Source: Tetrastigma voinierianum (lineage: Eukaryota > Streptophyta > Magnoliopsida > Vitales > Vitaceae). Taken from it: a stretch of 64,000 nucleotides of DNA. Shown one piece after another: positions 43,330 to 56,800 of this stretch (position 1 is the first letter of the stretch; each line of letters starts with the position of its first letter). A program made the translations under genes and the position numbers. The stretch is from NCBI GenBank assembly GCA_016808115.1, contig JAEQBH010002180.1, positions 62,001 to 126,000 on the forward strand, in the 5' to 3' direction. Under the pieces are notes generated by a model, which worked only from the letters and a program-made list of their open reading frames with translations, ran no database searches and was not told the DNA's origin.

Positions 43330-46300
43330 TGAGATCTCCCCCCCTATGTGAGTTGTCTTGTGTGTACGCATAACTCTTTAGTCCTTCATTTTCCAATTTC
43401 CACCGACATGACCCTCTTATTTTATTTACATTTCTTTCCCCTTTCTTTTCTTTTCCTTTCTTTTCTTTTCTTTTCTTTTTTATTTCCTCAACTGATTGGG
43501 CGGAAGGAATTCATTTTCCCACCCATTCCCCTGAAGATGAAATCAACCATAAATCACCAAAAAATGCTTTATTGAAATGGAGAAAACGCTTTCCACATTT
43601 TCTGTGTCATTGTTCCTGCTACCTTTTGGCCAAGAAAGGGTCAAGCTTTGCACAATTCGAAGACAGATAGCCAGCCATGTAAATGCTTTTTATTTCATGT
43701 TTATTATTTGAAAAAAAAAAAAAAAAAAAACATTATGGGATTTTTATTTTTTATTTTGTTTTTACAGGAAAAAAAAAAATCAAACAAAAGACAACACTGA
43801 ATGGCTTTTATTTGCAAATAACATAATATTGAAATGTTTTTATTTTTATTTAATCAAACCAACATCTAAGCTTCCCATGACCCTTTGCCTGTTGTTACAG
43901 ATTTTTTCTTTTTTTTTTATTATTGTTTGGAAGGGAAGAAAATATGCTTGGTCACGAGGGCAATGTGCATAACCATTCTTCCTCTCCTATTTTATAGTCA
44001 AAGAGGGCATCTTTTTCATTCTCATCATGGAACACAAGTTGGAGTACTTTTACTATTTCTTTTAACATTTTAACCCAAAGATCAATGATTTGAAGCTTTA
44101 AGGATCCCAAAATGGGCAACTTTTTTCATACCGACAATCGTATTAAACATAAATTCTATAAGTTTACGTTTTTAAAAAAGTTGATTATTTAACATGATTT
44201 CAGAACTTGATTTAGTAATAAGTCATGGATTCATACCTATATGTAATTTGAATGTTTGTTTTTCATTTATATATTTGAAAGTTTATAATTGACTTTATCT
44301 GTATTTGTTTATTTGTTTCTCTATATATATTAAACCAAAATCTCAAAGCTTTTAGGAGAATCGGTCATTAAACTTAAAATTATAATTTGTTTTTATACTT
44401 GTTAATAATTTAAAATTGTATAGCATTATGCATAAATAAGTTTGAAAAAACAACGTTTCAAAACAAAGACTATAAATTATTTTCATCTACTTTTAAAAGT
44501 TTGGATTCAAAAGGGTATTTTCGACAATAAAAATATATATTTAGGGTTTATAAAATTATTTAAAATTACTATTAAAGATAATAAAATAAATTTAAAATTT
44601 TGTAAAAATGTAGTTTTTAGTTTCTTTCTTCTCCTTTTTTTTAAATGGTTTTTTAGTTTTTAAGGGGGGGCCTTGTTTTCAAAATGACCAATTTAATAAA
44701 TATTTTTGTGATGAACAAAAGAAAATTTAGAAAAAACCAATTTGACCCAAACCCCCATTTTATTTCTATTTGGTATTCTTTTTCACTTGTTTTTTAAAAT
44801 ATATGCAATGATTAAAAATAAAACATTAAACACACAATTACTTTTTTAAAATTAAAAAAAAAAAAAAAAACTTATAGTTTCAGGATAGTAAATTGTCTCG
44901 TTGGAGATGGCAGCGTATTCATTTTTATTTTTATTTTATATAATTGTGGATATCTAAATACGCTTATGCTACTGCTCACGACTAATTTCACGGAACATAT
45001 GATTAAGTAAAAATTTATAAATGATAGACTTTTATGTTAACATTTGACAAACAAACTTTATTCTATAAACTTTCATAAAATAAATTTTAAAAACGTTTTT
45101 TAATTTTGTTTAATTAGAAGGACAATTTCATCAAACATAAAATTATTTTTAAATATATTTAAAAATATTCAAAGTGTGTTAATATATGTCATTCTCAAGC
45201 AAAATTTATTCTATAAATATCAGCTTTTCAAAACTACTTTTTTATAACTATTTTTTAAAGTAGTTAATTTTGTTTAAATTTCTGCGTGTTTTTAAAAGCG
45301 AATAGGATCGTGGAATCGACCGGTCGAACTGATCGGCCGTATGGCCGGTCGATTCAATCACAGCAGATTTTAATGTCAGCGGTGACGCGATCGCCGATGT
45401 AGTCGAATGGTCAGTTCCGTAATTTTGTTTTGTTTTGTTTTTTAAGTTAAAACGATGTTGTTATGATGTTTTTCACGTGGCTTGATGTGTGGTTTACCAA
45501 AATAGAAAACATGGGATTAAAGCTTGTAGCAAAAAAATTTAATTAAATCTGACGAACTTATGGATTCGAAAATTGAAGGGAGATTCTGAGCGAAACTCTC
45601 TTGAAACTTTCTTGTCGTTGTGATTATGTTAAGTATTAACAAATTATATATTTATATAAATAAGTTTATTCCATTTTTAATATGTTTTCATATTTAAGCA
45701 GTATATATTTTTAAATAAATTTTAAAATATTTATTTATATAAAAAATAATAAAAAAATATAGTAAATATTATTAATTATATATTTTAAAATATTATTAAT
45801 AATATATTTATTCGTTCTGGTTGGCCAGCGGTTATTCTGGAATTAAAGCCAAATGAAGCAGTGAGCAGAGTAAGCTTTGGAATTGATCGCCGTCAGGTTT
45901 TAAAACATTAATTTGTCCTGAATTGATCAAACAATCTTACAAAAATAAAAAATAAAAAACAAAAAACCTATAAAGAACCATAATTTTTTCTCAAATCTGA
46001 ACCTAATTATTATATAAATGAGATGTCAAACGAAATAAGAAAAAATTGGACCCCATCAACAAAAAACAATAACCAAACCAAGTGAGTTATTAATTACTCA
46101 AACTTGTACTTGGTGTGTGGTCAATTAATGTCGCATTCAAATGTTACATAATTAAGGTGGGTCATGATTTGCTTTATGATATTTCTTGATTATGCCAAAT
46201 TTGGTTGGTTTAATCAATATAATATAAGAACAAGTAAATAGATATTTCTATCCTCAAAAAAAAAAAAAAAGTAAATAAATATTTTTATACCCAAATGGTC

Positions 46301-47990
46301 ACATTCTAGAAAATAAATTCATAACTTAAATGTTTTTTTTTTATCTATAAGATAAGCCTTATTAATTGGATAATTTTTATACCCAAAGTTGTTAATATCA
46401 TATATAACACAACCTACTCTTCAAAAAAAAAAAAAAACCTTCTATATATCCATGTTAAAGGCTCAAATTTAAAATATAAATATTTAGTTAAAAAAACATC
46501 AAATAAAACACTAACCTTCTTTCCAATTTATTTTCTTCATCAGAGTTTGTCTAAATTAAAGAACAAAAAAGTTCATGAAATAGTTAAAAAAAAAAATTAA
46601 AAAAAAAAACCAATAATAACAAATTAAGAGGTCATACACTTCAACGCTTTATTCCACAATTAACGGTTTTGTCTCCTCATGATGAAAATAATCAACGTAT
46701 CATGAATGCTAAGTTTCAAGTCATCAAATCATGGACTCTTAGTGCGTCCATATCAAATCTATAATCTTTTAACGTATATGGTGAACTGGGATACTTCAAC
46801 CTAGTAATTAATAGAATTTTTTTTTTTAACCTAATGTTAAATTGTAATTAATAGTATTAAGTATTAAGTTATTTGTTTTTTTTAACATTGGTTAGTAAGT
46901 GTTACGTGTTCTTTTTCTTGTTAGATAAGGGTTGTGTTTCCTGTTTTAGAATATGACTTTTTCTGTTTTACTTGTTCTATTCAGAATTTTCTTATAAATT
47001 TCAGTAATAAGTTATGAAAAAGTAAAAAAACAAACAGGTTGAATGATGAAAGTTATTTAACTTTTAACAAAAAAGGTAAAAAACAAATGTCATCTTAGTT
47101 TCGATTGGTAATAGCTAGAGGTAGTAATTTGGCCCGACTCATTGGGCTAGCGCAATCCATCCGAAATTAGGATCGGGTTAAGCTGTTAATTTATTTGTTG
47201 GAAAAAATCAAGCCAAATTTGGCTCGACCTACCCGGATTTAGGGTCGGATTGGACTGCTATATTTTTTGATTAAAAAATAGGCGAGTACGATCCAACCTT
47301 CGAGTTTGTCTGCAGAATTGCCACTTAGTAGTACCTATTATTTCTAGATATAATTGAACATCTTTTTTTTTAATAACTAAATACTTAAATTACAATATAA
47401 TAAGTTATCCCATTGAAACTAAAACCTGAAACCCCTCATTTTTTTATATTATACATATTTAAACGTTGAACGTTTTACTATATTAGTGAGGTATAATGGG
47501 GTAATTCATTATATCTTATTCAGATAAAACAACCCACTTGCATTAATTATAAGTTTTGAAAAGTCAATTGCTTAGAAATGGGAACAATGTGATAAACATG
47601 AATCTTTACTCACGGCAAACCTTAAATTGTCTTTCCTAATATGTTTTTTTATTCTTATTTATTCCTTAATAGAAGTAAACCCAAGCAAATTAAAAAAGAT
47701 ATCACATAAATACAATCTCATGATCAATAAAAATTATACTAACTTTTCAATCATTTTCTTGTTTATTTTATTTTGGAATATCTTAAATTAAGAATCTAAA
47801 CATGTGTCAAATAAGAGTGACAAGCAACTAATACTTCATCGATTAAAAAAAAACATGTTTAATTTACTAGAATAGTAGTAAATTAAAATTCAAAGACATA
47901 CTTATTTTTATAAAATTCATAATATTAAAAAATTTGAGTAGCAATTAAAAATATTTTCGTTTTTTATTTTATTTTTTTGACCGGGGGAGA
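43330..47990. other. AT-rich intergenic region without a gene
   Basis: Beyond the BSK leader there is no convincing exon on either strand. It contains a (TTTTC)n run (about 43441-43480), many A- and T-runs and an inverted repeat at 45313-45355. A GGCCCGACTC..GGGTCGGATTGG-type repeat (about 47130-47260) looks like a fragment of a dispersed element. Open frames here are short and T-rich. Confidence 0.6.
45313..45355. repeat. Perfect 11-bp inverted repeat with 21-base loop
   Basis: GAATCGACCGG and CCGGTCGATTC are exact reverse complements, with GGCC..GGCC further inside the loop. It is a GC-rich hairpin in otherwise very AT-rich DNA. Confidence 0.85.
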
Positions 47991-48004
47991 CCTCGAGGTG
48001 ACTA

Positions 48005-48164
48005 TCTTGTATCACATTCGAATGGCAATTGACTATCTCCTCCTCCCCTCTCAATCACCTGTAGACTTTCAGGGAATCAATCAACCTCTACCATGAGTTT
48101 TTTTGAATCCCTTTTCCCATGCTATCTTGAGCCCATAAAGAAGGGCCCACAACTCCGTTTCCTC
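48005..48164 (-). pseudogene. LINE RNase H domain, 3' half
   Basis: On the minus strand DNA reads VEETELWALLYGLKIAWEKG then, after a one-base shift, LMVEVDSLKV and GGGDSQLPFEC. This is the RNase H-like domain at the end of many plant LINEs (AELWAL...VEVDS with catalytic Glu and Asp). The N-terminal half of the same domain and its zinc-binding neighbour are at 55100-55576, so a copia element (about 48165-55080) has split it. Confidence 0.65.
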
Positions 48165-48778
48165 CACTGTGTTATGTAAATCAAGTAATCTGATCATATA
48201 AAGATACCATCAACATAATCGAGTTATATCACGAAACTCAAATGCAAGAATATCACATCATAAGGTCGTTGAGAAATGGCTTGGAATATCTTGGTTAGCC
48301 TGGCAATACCGAAAATAAACGATGGTGAATTTTATAACTTTATATCGAATAGTTTTAGGGGCTAAAATGTGCGGTGTCTGTAACATATGGAAGGCAAGTA
48401 ATGCAGTCTTACGAAGGATTCTGAGGTTTGAGAAAGGTGTTATGGGAGATTCAATTTAATTTAAAATTCAAATTGATATGAATGCATTCTAATTCTCAGC
48501 TCGGTCCATATAGTTCGACCGCGCAACGAGGAAACTAAATATATAAATCATGGCGATAGGTCCTCTTATAGTGAGTAGTATCTTCCATGTATTACAATAT
48601 ATCAAGTTCCTTAATACAAACCCTTAAACTTAATGAATAAACCATATGTTTATTCAAGGTCTAAGTTTAATGATATTTCTCAAAATAATAATAATAATCT
48701 GAAATGTACAAAACCATATGAGAAAATATTAGATTGAATAAGAGTTTCATTAAAATAATGAATGTACGTACAATTAAA

Positions 48779-50900
48779 TTACATCATGGAACCAAGTCTC
48801 ATTTGTACTACATGATCCTTAAAATACTTAGGTAGCATGCCTTTAGTTAAAGGATTAACAAGCATTGACTCAGTGCTAATGTGTTTAATGACCAATTTCT
48901 TTTCTTTAACACGTTCTCTTATGGCTAAGTATTTAATGTCGATATGCTTACTTCGACTTCCACTCTTGTTGTTCTTAATATAAATCACAGCGGTTAGTTA
49001 TCGCGGTACAACTTAGTGGCCTAGATATAGAATCCACAATTCTAGCCACAGGATATGAGAAACTCTTTAACCATACGCCATGCGGTAGCCTCGAAACAGA
49101 TCTGAACTCGACCTTAATGGAAGTGGTAGTCAAGGTCTACTTCACACTTCTCCAACATATACAGCTCCATCAACTAGCTTGAAAATATAATCAGATGTTG
49201 ATTTACGAGAATCAACCACGGCCCGACAAAGTCTGAGATCGAATGTACGTCACTCGAGAGCTATATGTTCGTATATACATAAGCATGTAATCCTTTGTTA
49301 CTTGAAGGTATCTCATCACCTTCTTTGCAGCTCTCCAATGGTCAATACCTGGATTACTTTGATATCTTACTAATACTCCAACAGAAAATGCAATGTCAGA
49401 GTGCAGTACCGGACTTGAGGCATGATAGGCTTCAACGGCTGAGTATATGGAATGTTCTTCATGTTCCCATTCGAAAATCATTTTTAGGGCATTGATTCAA
49501 TAAGCGTCACCCTTGAAAATGGGTGCCACACTCGGTGAAACGATTTTCATGTTGAATCTCTCTAAAACTTTATGATATAGGTTTCTTGAGACAAGCCCAA
49601 AATGCCCGAGATATTTCCACTGTGGATCTTAATGTCAATGACATAAGATGCCTACTTCTATCCTTTATATCAAAGTTCTTTGAGAGAAAGCTGTTCACCT
49701 CATATAACAAACCCTTAGCATCATTGGTTTGCAAGTAGAATATCATCGCATATACTTGCTGAAAAGCAAATGCTCTTTCCCATTGCTACAGGTATATACA
49801 TTGATCCGTGATATTATTCTCTTTGAAGCTGTGAAGCTGATGACTTCATGGAATTTCAAATACCATTGGTGGGACATGACTTTTACCCAATCAACAATAA
49901 TAAGTTTCTTAGCTTATCAAAGCTAAATGCTCGCCTTCACTGAGGAGAATCAGCACTGGGTTGTTCCATACGTAAACCTATCTTCCTCCCCGATCTTACC
50001 ATTAAAGAATGTCGTTTCCGCATCCATTTGTTGTAGTAAAGTCTAAATGAGCAACTAATCATGTGATTTGTTGAAGGAAATCTTTCTTAAGTCAGGGAGA
50101 AGGTGCTGGTGTGGTGGGTTCCTTCTGGTGAATGTTTTGGCAGCAGGTCTGTGCCCTTGATATCTCATTATTTATTGGATTAAACTAACACATTTGTAGG
50201 GTTTACATCCAATAGCTTTTATGCCATGGGCGAACTCAACGAGATCCCAAAACTCGATTGAATACACCCGTATAAATTCATTTCTTTTTTTCATGTACTG
50301 TATAGGTTAGATTCCATAAGACATCATGAAACACCTTGAAAGCAGTTACTTTGGATCATTTTTCGGCTCCAATGTTATAGTCCAGTTCTTGCAAATACAC
50401 TTCTCCATAATCATTGAATTGTGAAGAGGATTTCCTGAACTCTTGGCAGATCATACCGTGATGTTGGCTATCATTCTTGAGGAATTTGTTGATCAACCTG
50501 GTACAATAAGATTGGACGATTTCAACAATTTCATAATTTTTTTCCCATTGGCAACAGTCTACGAGATCAAATATCGACGTGGACTTTGGAATGGTTGATA
50601 TCGCCGGTTGCCTTTGAGGTGCCGAATGACAATCAATCTCTCTTGAACGGAAGGATTCGTTGCGATCGTAGCGGCGATATGTCATGCAAAGCGATCGCTC
50701 CCATGATTAAATCCATTCTCAAGAAATTTAGTTTCTTTGATTCCACCAATCTGATGTTACAATGAGATGGACGTAAAGTCTGTACGCTGGACTGTGTGTC
50801 ATTAGTACTGCTGTGGTTCAAATTACACTTTTCTTAAGCCAAGTTCTCAAATTCTCACTTCAGACGGGCATCCCCAAATGCGTATATGTTGCAAACTTGG
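48779..50900 (-). pseudogene. pol: Copia 1 reverse transcriptase and RNase H
   Basis: Best-preserved parts: 49212-49481, with SDIAFSVGVLVRYQSNPG and HWRAAKKVMRYLQVTKDYML (usually TRPDIAFAVG; RYLQGTKDYML), and 48779-48988, with NNKSGSRSKHIDIKYLAIRE and NPLTKGMLPKYFKDHVV, the RNase H C-terminus. Upstream, in shifting frames, are QQMDAETTFFNG, CDDILLANQ (usual YVDD replaced by CDD) and ILGLSQETYI. NDYGEVYLQELDYNIGAEK at about 50356-50430 marks the linker before reverse transcriptase. Confidence 0.8.
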
Positions 50901-51270
50901 TTTCAAAACCTTTGGGAATGACTCAAAGGCGTTTTAGAGCAAGCCATGGATTTGGAACATCGATTACAAAATAATAATGCACAATAATCTTTGAGTTTAG
51001 GTCCGCACAAATGTGTGATGGTTATTACTCACTCATGCTCCTTGCCATGTCTGACTAGTTTGGGTTTATTTAACTATAACTGCTTATTGTAGTTGGGAGA
51101 CCTGAGCTTGATAATATTGAGTGAAACAGTATTTTCATTGAAGAAACTTAAAGCAGAAATCACTTGTAAGGAGCTTGTCACATTCTCATGATAATAAATT
51201 TACCATAGTACTCTCCACCTCCTCATAGATATATGCGGTCTTCAATAATGTTTTTCACGCAATTAGATTC
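50850..51270 (-). pseudogene. pol: Copia 1 integrase, C-terminal part
   Basis: On the minus strand GGEYYGKFY (about 51213-51240) matches the end of the copia integrase core (DRGGEYYG), and IRIWGCPSEVRI (about 50855-50890) the region after it (HIWGCPAEVR). The sequence between is shifted. Confidence 0.65.
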
Positions 51271-51279
51271 TACTTAGCC

Positions 51280-54200
51280 TTAAAACGTGAAACGGTCTGA
51301 GAAAACTAATCATGCTGGACGATGAAGTAAGATCGTATCATCAGTGAATAATCAATCATGGAGGGTGATGAGTGTTTGGGATTGTTTTGGTTGTGGGACG
51401 ATGATGGGTGTGTTGTGATGTAAAATAGGTTTACCGTATCGCTATTTGTACTGAAACACGGTGGTTTTACATGCTTATAATCATGATACACAAGAATCCT
51501 CAAAAATCAACTCAAGATCTGGAAGTTATTTGAGTACCGGTGTTGTGAACAACGTTCATGATGGAGTGTTGTCCCAATTATGGGTTGTAACATCAGGTTT
51601 ATAGTTCATCACTTACATCTTACTTTATCACCTGGTCATGCCTGTGGTATCGAGTAATATCATTAATAGTAATGAATATGAAAAGATGTGGGATGATTAT
51701 GTAGCTTGATGACTTTGGGATTTAGTAGAATATCACTAAAACCCGGTGCAATAAGAAGTTAAAGGAAGAATCCCAGGTGCAGGTCAGCTGATTCGTTGAG
51801 TTGCAGGGCTTTGGAACATAAATGTCTTGCATGATTCTAAGAATATGAGCAATGCAACCATCACAAGGTTGCAGAACAAATAAGCTTTCACAAGTGAACT
51901 CATCAAGCCTGCTTGCTGAATAGATCACATTATTCCTTCTACTGGTTTCATCTGGTTTGCATACCAATAAAATCATTTTAAACATGGGTTAGTAGAACCA
52001 AATTAATCCACTAATATTATAGTTAACAATTAACCATGTCTAGATTCATAACATACAAAGAAAATTGAAATTGCACCTTTCCCATCAAACGGAATCTTAA
52101 ATTTGAAGCGAGTTCTTCTTCATGTGTCCTTCTTGCTTATGAAAAACAGCTTTAGGAAACTCTTTCTTTATCTGCAGTTAGAATAGGAATGCTTTCATTC
52201 TTTTTTAACCTGATGAACAACTTGCCATTGGTCAAGTTAACGTTTTGTATCTTTCTTCATAATTCAGACATTTTATATTATACACACATGAGTCCAACAA
52301 TTCTGGCCCAGTTGACAGTTGACCTTCTGTTCTGTTGTAAGAGATTTTTGGAAGGTTGTGTTTGGGTGGAGTGGTATTCAGTATGATGGAGCAAGAGAAA
52401 GTGTCTGATGGTGATGTGAGGTTGGGACGCTCGTATCCCTCATGCGCCTTGAATCTCCAGTCACGGCCGCTCCTCTTACCCTCTCGAGTGAAGCTTGGTG
52501 GATGAAATTGCATGATAAAAATTACTAACAAGGAAACTTTGTCAGAAGGATTTCATTCTGCGCTCATTGATAAACTTTGGGTGGTTTGTTTTGTTGATCA
52601 ACAATGGGACCTGCGAATAAGTGATAATGCGGCTGTGAACGTCGTGGAGGTTGGACATAAGCATCTGAGACGGACGACTCTGAAGTCGCTGGATTTTAAG
52701 TGTGGGATCGGGGTTCCTCTTTCACATATGGCGTAGTCAATATCCATCCATCTGATGTGGGAAAAGAACTCTTTCTTCCATACCTTATAAATTTATCATG
52801 CATCAGTGGAATAAGCTGAGCTGATATTCGCGGGTTACTGAATAATTGCCAAATGTTAAATATAGTGACTAGATGATGATGTTTGTGGCAAAGATACAAG
52901 CTGTGTTTTTACCAATGTAAATTATCTTTAAAACATAAACCTAAAAATAACATAAAGTGGCACGCATCGCGTGGATGGTGGCACTCAATTAGTTTAATTC
53001 GTGTTGCGTGATAAGACTATGATGCCATTTAACTCTTGTGGCATTTGGTTGAGTTATGATAGCGGTTGTTTAGTGCAGTGTCAATCACAAAATGTAATAA
53101 AGTGCAGTGGGATGAGTTGCAATCACGATTTCCATATCAATGTGATCAAATGTGATCTTAATACGTACAATGGTACTAAGACTGGATGTTTGTGATGATA
53201 TTTTGGTGGTCAATTTGGATAAAGCGTTACTGAACTTTGTTGATGCTGTGGCAGATTATATTTAATCAGATTTTATTATGTAAGAAAACTATCTGGCATC
53301 ATGAATAAGCATAATAAATTAATATGGAAGTCAATTTCTATGTTTAAACATAAAATCTGTTCTTAGAGTGGGCAATCCCTAATGCCATAAAAATCTCTAT
53401 AGAAATAAGAAACTAATGTAAGAAATGAGTAAATAGCACCACCTAGCCCTGGTGGTGAGCTACTTTGTGGTGGTAGTCTTTGCAGGATTGGGTGTCAGTT
53501 CCATTGGATGGGTGGATTACATGATTTGAGTTCAAGTGACTCATCCCCAAACAGTTTTTGATCGTTCTCACCCACTTGAGCCAAACAAGTGGGATCAAGC
53601 AGCCTATTCTATAATGAACTCCACAGCTATCTCATCACGGGATTTTTCTGTCTTGTGTAGTGAGAGTGTTTTGATATTGAAACAGTCTCTTGAATCAAAC
53701 TGGATAAATATGTCTGAATATATGTAGGTGTCTAAATATATAATGGTTCCTTCAATTAACTAAGCCTAAGGGGTTAACTTCTACAGTACCTGTTTTAAAC
53801 TTGATCTTTCATTGGGTCCAAGAAAGCTAGTGAATCAAATTGTCATTTTTGGATGTTATACTTCTCAGGGCCCAAGGCGACCATTGCTGGTTCTCTGTTG
53901 GTGCGGCTTCTGGCTCCTTAATAAGATATTCAGGCCCAAACCATACCAAGTCATCTTCCAGCCTTAAAAAAAAAAAATGGTTTTCTTAGGGTTAAAGAAA
54001 TGACATGTATGGAAACAGGGCCATGATGGGCCATATTAATATTAAACAAAATTAATATGGAATGAGGTTGGGTTGGAACTAAGTATAGTTCAACGAAATT
54101 TGGGTATTCATAAAATAAATTTTTAATATTTAGTGTTATTGTTGGTTTGAACGTAGGACTTAATACAAAGTTCATGAGAACCAATAAATTACAGGCAAAA

Positions 54201-54385
54201 ACATAAATTCTGTTGTCTGAGTTTTTGATCTGTCATGTGATGTACAAAAATACATTAAATCATATATCAGGAAGTTTGAAACAAACTAATAACAAAATGA
54301 CTTCAAGCCTAAAAGTTCAGGATTTAAGGAAAAAATCAAATACAAAAACTTAGTACGAAACCATGTCACAAAAATCAAATTTTGA
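51280..54385 (-). other. 5' part of copia 1, gag-integrase region not readable
   Basis: By position this should hold gag, protease and the first half of integrase. I can read no domain with confidence; open frames of 60-99 codons on both strands show no family motifs. Either decay or indel errors have erased it, or another insertion is mixed in. Confidence 0.35.
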
Positions 54386-55099
54386 GGGTTCTTGTGTGTT
54401 CACGATACAAATAATAAATCAAATAATCTGATCATATAGAATATAACAACGATGGGATGTGAAACGAAAGGAAATGCAGGATATTACCATCTTATAAAAT
54501 GAATTTTGTTGAAATAGCTGCGGAATATGTTGCGGTTTCTTAGTTTCCAACAATTTGGTAATCAAATGATGTGTGACCTTTATGGCACTGTTTTAAAAAT
54601 TTACCTCCTTTGGGTTTAGGAAAATTTTGGTTATGCATAACGTTCGATAATAAAATGTTTAAATAAAACAATAGTGAAGTTTGGTATTTAAACGGTGCCG
54701 CACAGAATTTAGGTTTTGGTGTAGTACAAATTGAGATTACGAATATCATTATTCAAAATATGGTTTACATTTTTAATGTAGAATTAAAGGGATTTACAGT
54801 ATAGACCTCTGATGCTTATTATCGTCATGGTGGTAAATCATCAACTGATGATAGACTCAGTGATATGATCATATAGAGCATAAATCTGCATAATCAGAAT
54901 CATATCTTGGAAAGTAAATCATGAGTTATGTGTAGGCGGTTGGTGAGAGATGTTTGGATATCAACTTGGGTTCTGAAAAAAGTGTTTAAAATGGGAGAGT
55001 CGATTTTAAGATTTAGAATTAAAGTGTGAATTGACTCTAACTATATCACTCTGGAAGGGTTGTGAAGCTTTATTGTGACATGAGCTCAGTCTTGTAGGA

Positions 55100-56332
55100 T
55101 CTGTTCCTGTCTTGTCTGAGATTTTCCATATTAAAGCCTTTGATATGTAATTGAGCTTAATCCAGCCAGGAGGGAGGAGGTGGTGGTGTGGTCAGGTGAA
55201 GAGCTCCCACATAACTATTGTTAGTGGTTGTAAGAGGTTCACCACGTTGTAGCACCACTGTCTGGGCTCATCTTCTTGCCGTCACCTCAGGAGACTTCAT
55301 CTATTCCTCCATCATCTGCTCTAGTCTTTGAACACCAAGTGGGTAAAGTCTCCTTCAGGTCTTCTGTTTCATCATATATTCAGTCTTGAGAATTTAACGG
55401 ATCAGTTCCGCCAGAAGAAGTTCAGATATACATCCGAGTATAATACGGGTTTGGCTCTGGGGTTCGGCGTCTTGCATATGGAAAGAATGAGTCAGAGATT
55501 CTATCTTGTCACTGCAGCAGTGGCAATTTGGGTTGTTAGTAAAACTCCTTCGCATTCTCTCCATGTTGGTTAGCACTTTCCCGTGATAAATAAGTCAGAT
55601 AATTGAAGATCACCAAAATTTTAAAATTTTAAGCGTTGGTCATGATTTTGATATGAGATTCAGAATGTGGCGTGATGTGTCATAATCTGGTTTTTCGTTT
55701 ACCGGAAAATCGTTAAACCATGAATTACGGTTTGAAAGAATATTAGTTTTGAATTAGTTTGGTTTGAACAAATTCGAAAACAAAGGAAAACAGAACTCTG
55801 TTTTAAGATTCGTATATAAAAATGTTAAGAAAATAGTAGATTAAGTTTCAGCTGTTTTGAAAATTTGTTTTAAAATGCTATTCTACAAATGCTTAAAGCA
55901 GCGTTTCATTGTTTTGAAGGTTTGAGACCGGAAGATGGAGAGGTTATACCTCTTAAACAGAAACTTTAAGTTTCCAAATCAAATCATAAGTCCCATCTTG
56001 GGACTAGTTCGTCATTGACGTGTTTCTATTATGGCATATATGTTCAAGAACCTTCCATCCTGGTCATTTCCCTACAAGTTATCAGTACCCTCTTCAATGA
56101 TTTTACCATGACCGACCATCATAAAGCTTCATAGCCTCATCCAGTAGCCTCAATCCCAATAGCTACCGCAAGGAATGTTCGGGTTTTGGGTTTCTTGGAT
56201 GTGATTAGTCAGAAGGATATCCCCACCAAAATCCTCCAAAAAGTGGTCCTTCGTTATAGACTTTGCTTGCCTGGATTCCTTTTTGTTAACATTAGGTTTC
56301 CTCATTGTGCCTCTCAATCGTTGGACGGAGAG
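55100..56332 (-). pseudogene. LINE: reverse transcriptase end, zf-RVT and start of RNase H
   Basis: On the minus strand 55394-55576 is open and reads MLTNMERMRRSFTNNPNCHC and then CSDKIESLTHSFHM, the zinc-binding reverse-transcriptase-associated domain of plant LINEs (usually ...RRSLSNNPNCHCC...ESLTHVLRDC). Further along, PPGWIKLN (about 55150-55175) opens the RNase H domain. Upstream, at about 56000-56330, shifted frames give pieces compatible with the C-terminal reverse transcriptase part. It is cut on both sides by copia elements. Confidence 0.65.
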
Positions 56333-56800
56333 GTTAACTTTGTTTTGTTTCTGTTGAAGTAAAGCTTATGAATAATGCTTGGGCATGATTTCACATTATG
56401 TAAATAGAGTAAAGATGATATGTTATAAAGAAGAAACAAAGCATTAAGTGTAATAAAAAGAGCTTCTAAGATTATGGGGATTAAACATGGACTTTCTAAC
56501 GAGACATAATTTTCAGTTATAATCCGCGTGGAGGTTTATCATTGAGAAAGATGGTTCATGACGTCGGACCATTTTATGGCTTGGGTTATGTTTTCAGTGT
56601 GATGTGTGATAACTTGATTGATTCCCAAGAATCACTTCTCTATAATTTTGTTTTCGACTTTTCATAAAAGAAATCTTGGAGCTTCGTTTAGTAATCACAG
56701 AATTATTTCATGCAGTGAGACAATATTACTCGAAGGTCAATCAAATCATCTATCCTCAAAATAATAATTGGCTCCATTCTTGTTGCATAATTGCATAACA

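Larger units (their letters stand above)
48165..55080 (-). mobile_element. Ty1/copia retrotransposon 1, inserted in a LINE
   Basis: LTR-like ends (about 48165-48770 and 54390-55080) share TCAAGTAATCTGATCATATA / TCAAATAATCTGATCATATA, TTGAGAAATGGCTTGGAATA / TTGAAATAGCTGCGGAATA and a final AGTTTCATTAAAATAATGA / AGCTTTATTGTGACA. Between them, on the minus strand, are integrase, reverse transcriptase and RNase H in copia order. All coding parts are heavily shifted. The LTR edges are uncertain by tens of bases and a target duplication is not resolved. It separates two parts of one LINE RNase H domain, which fixes the order of insertion: LINE first, copia later. Confidence 0.7.

Noticed and set aside
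52232..52531. Minus-strand frame of 99 codons in copia 1
   Set aside because: In the expected direction, but no gag, protease or integrase motif could be read, so I did not name it.
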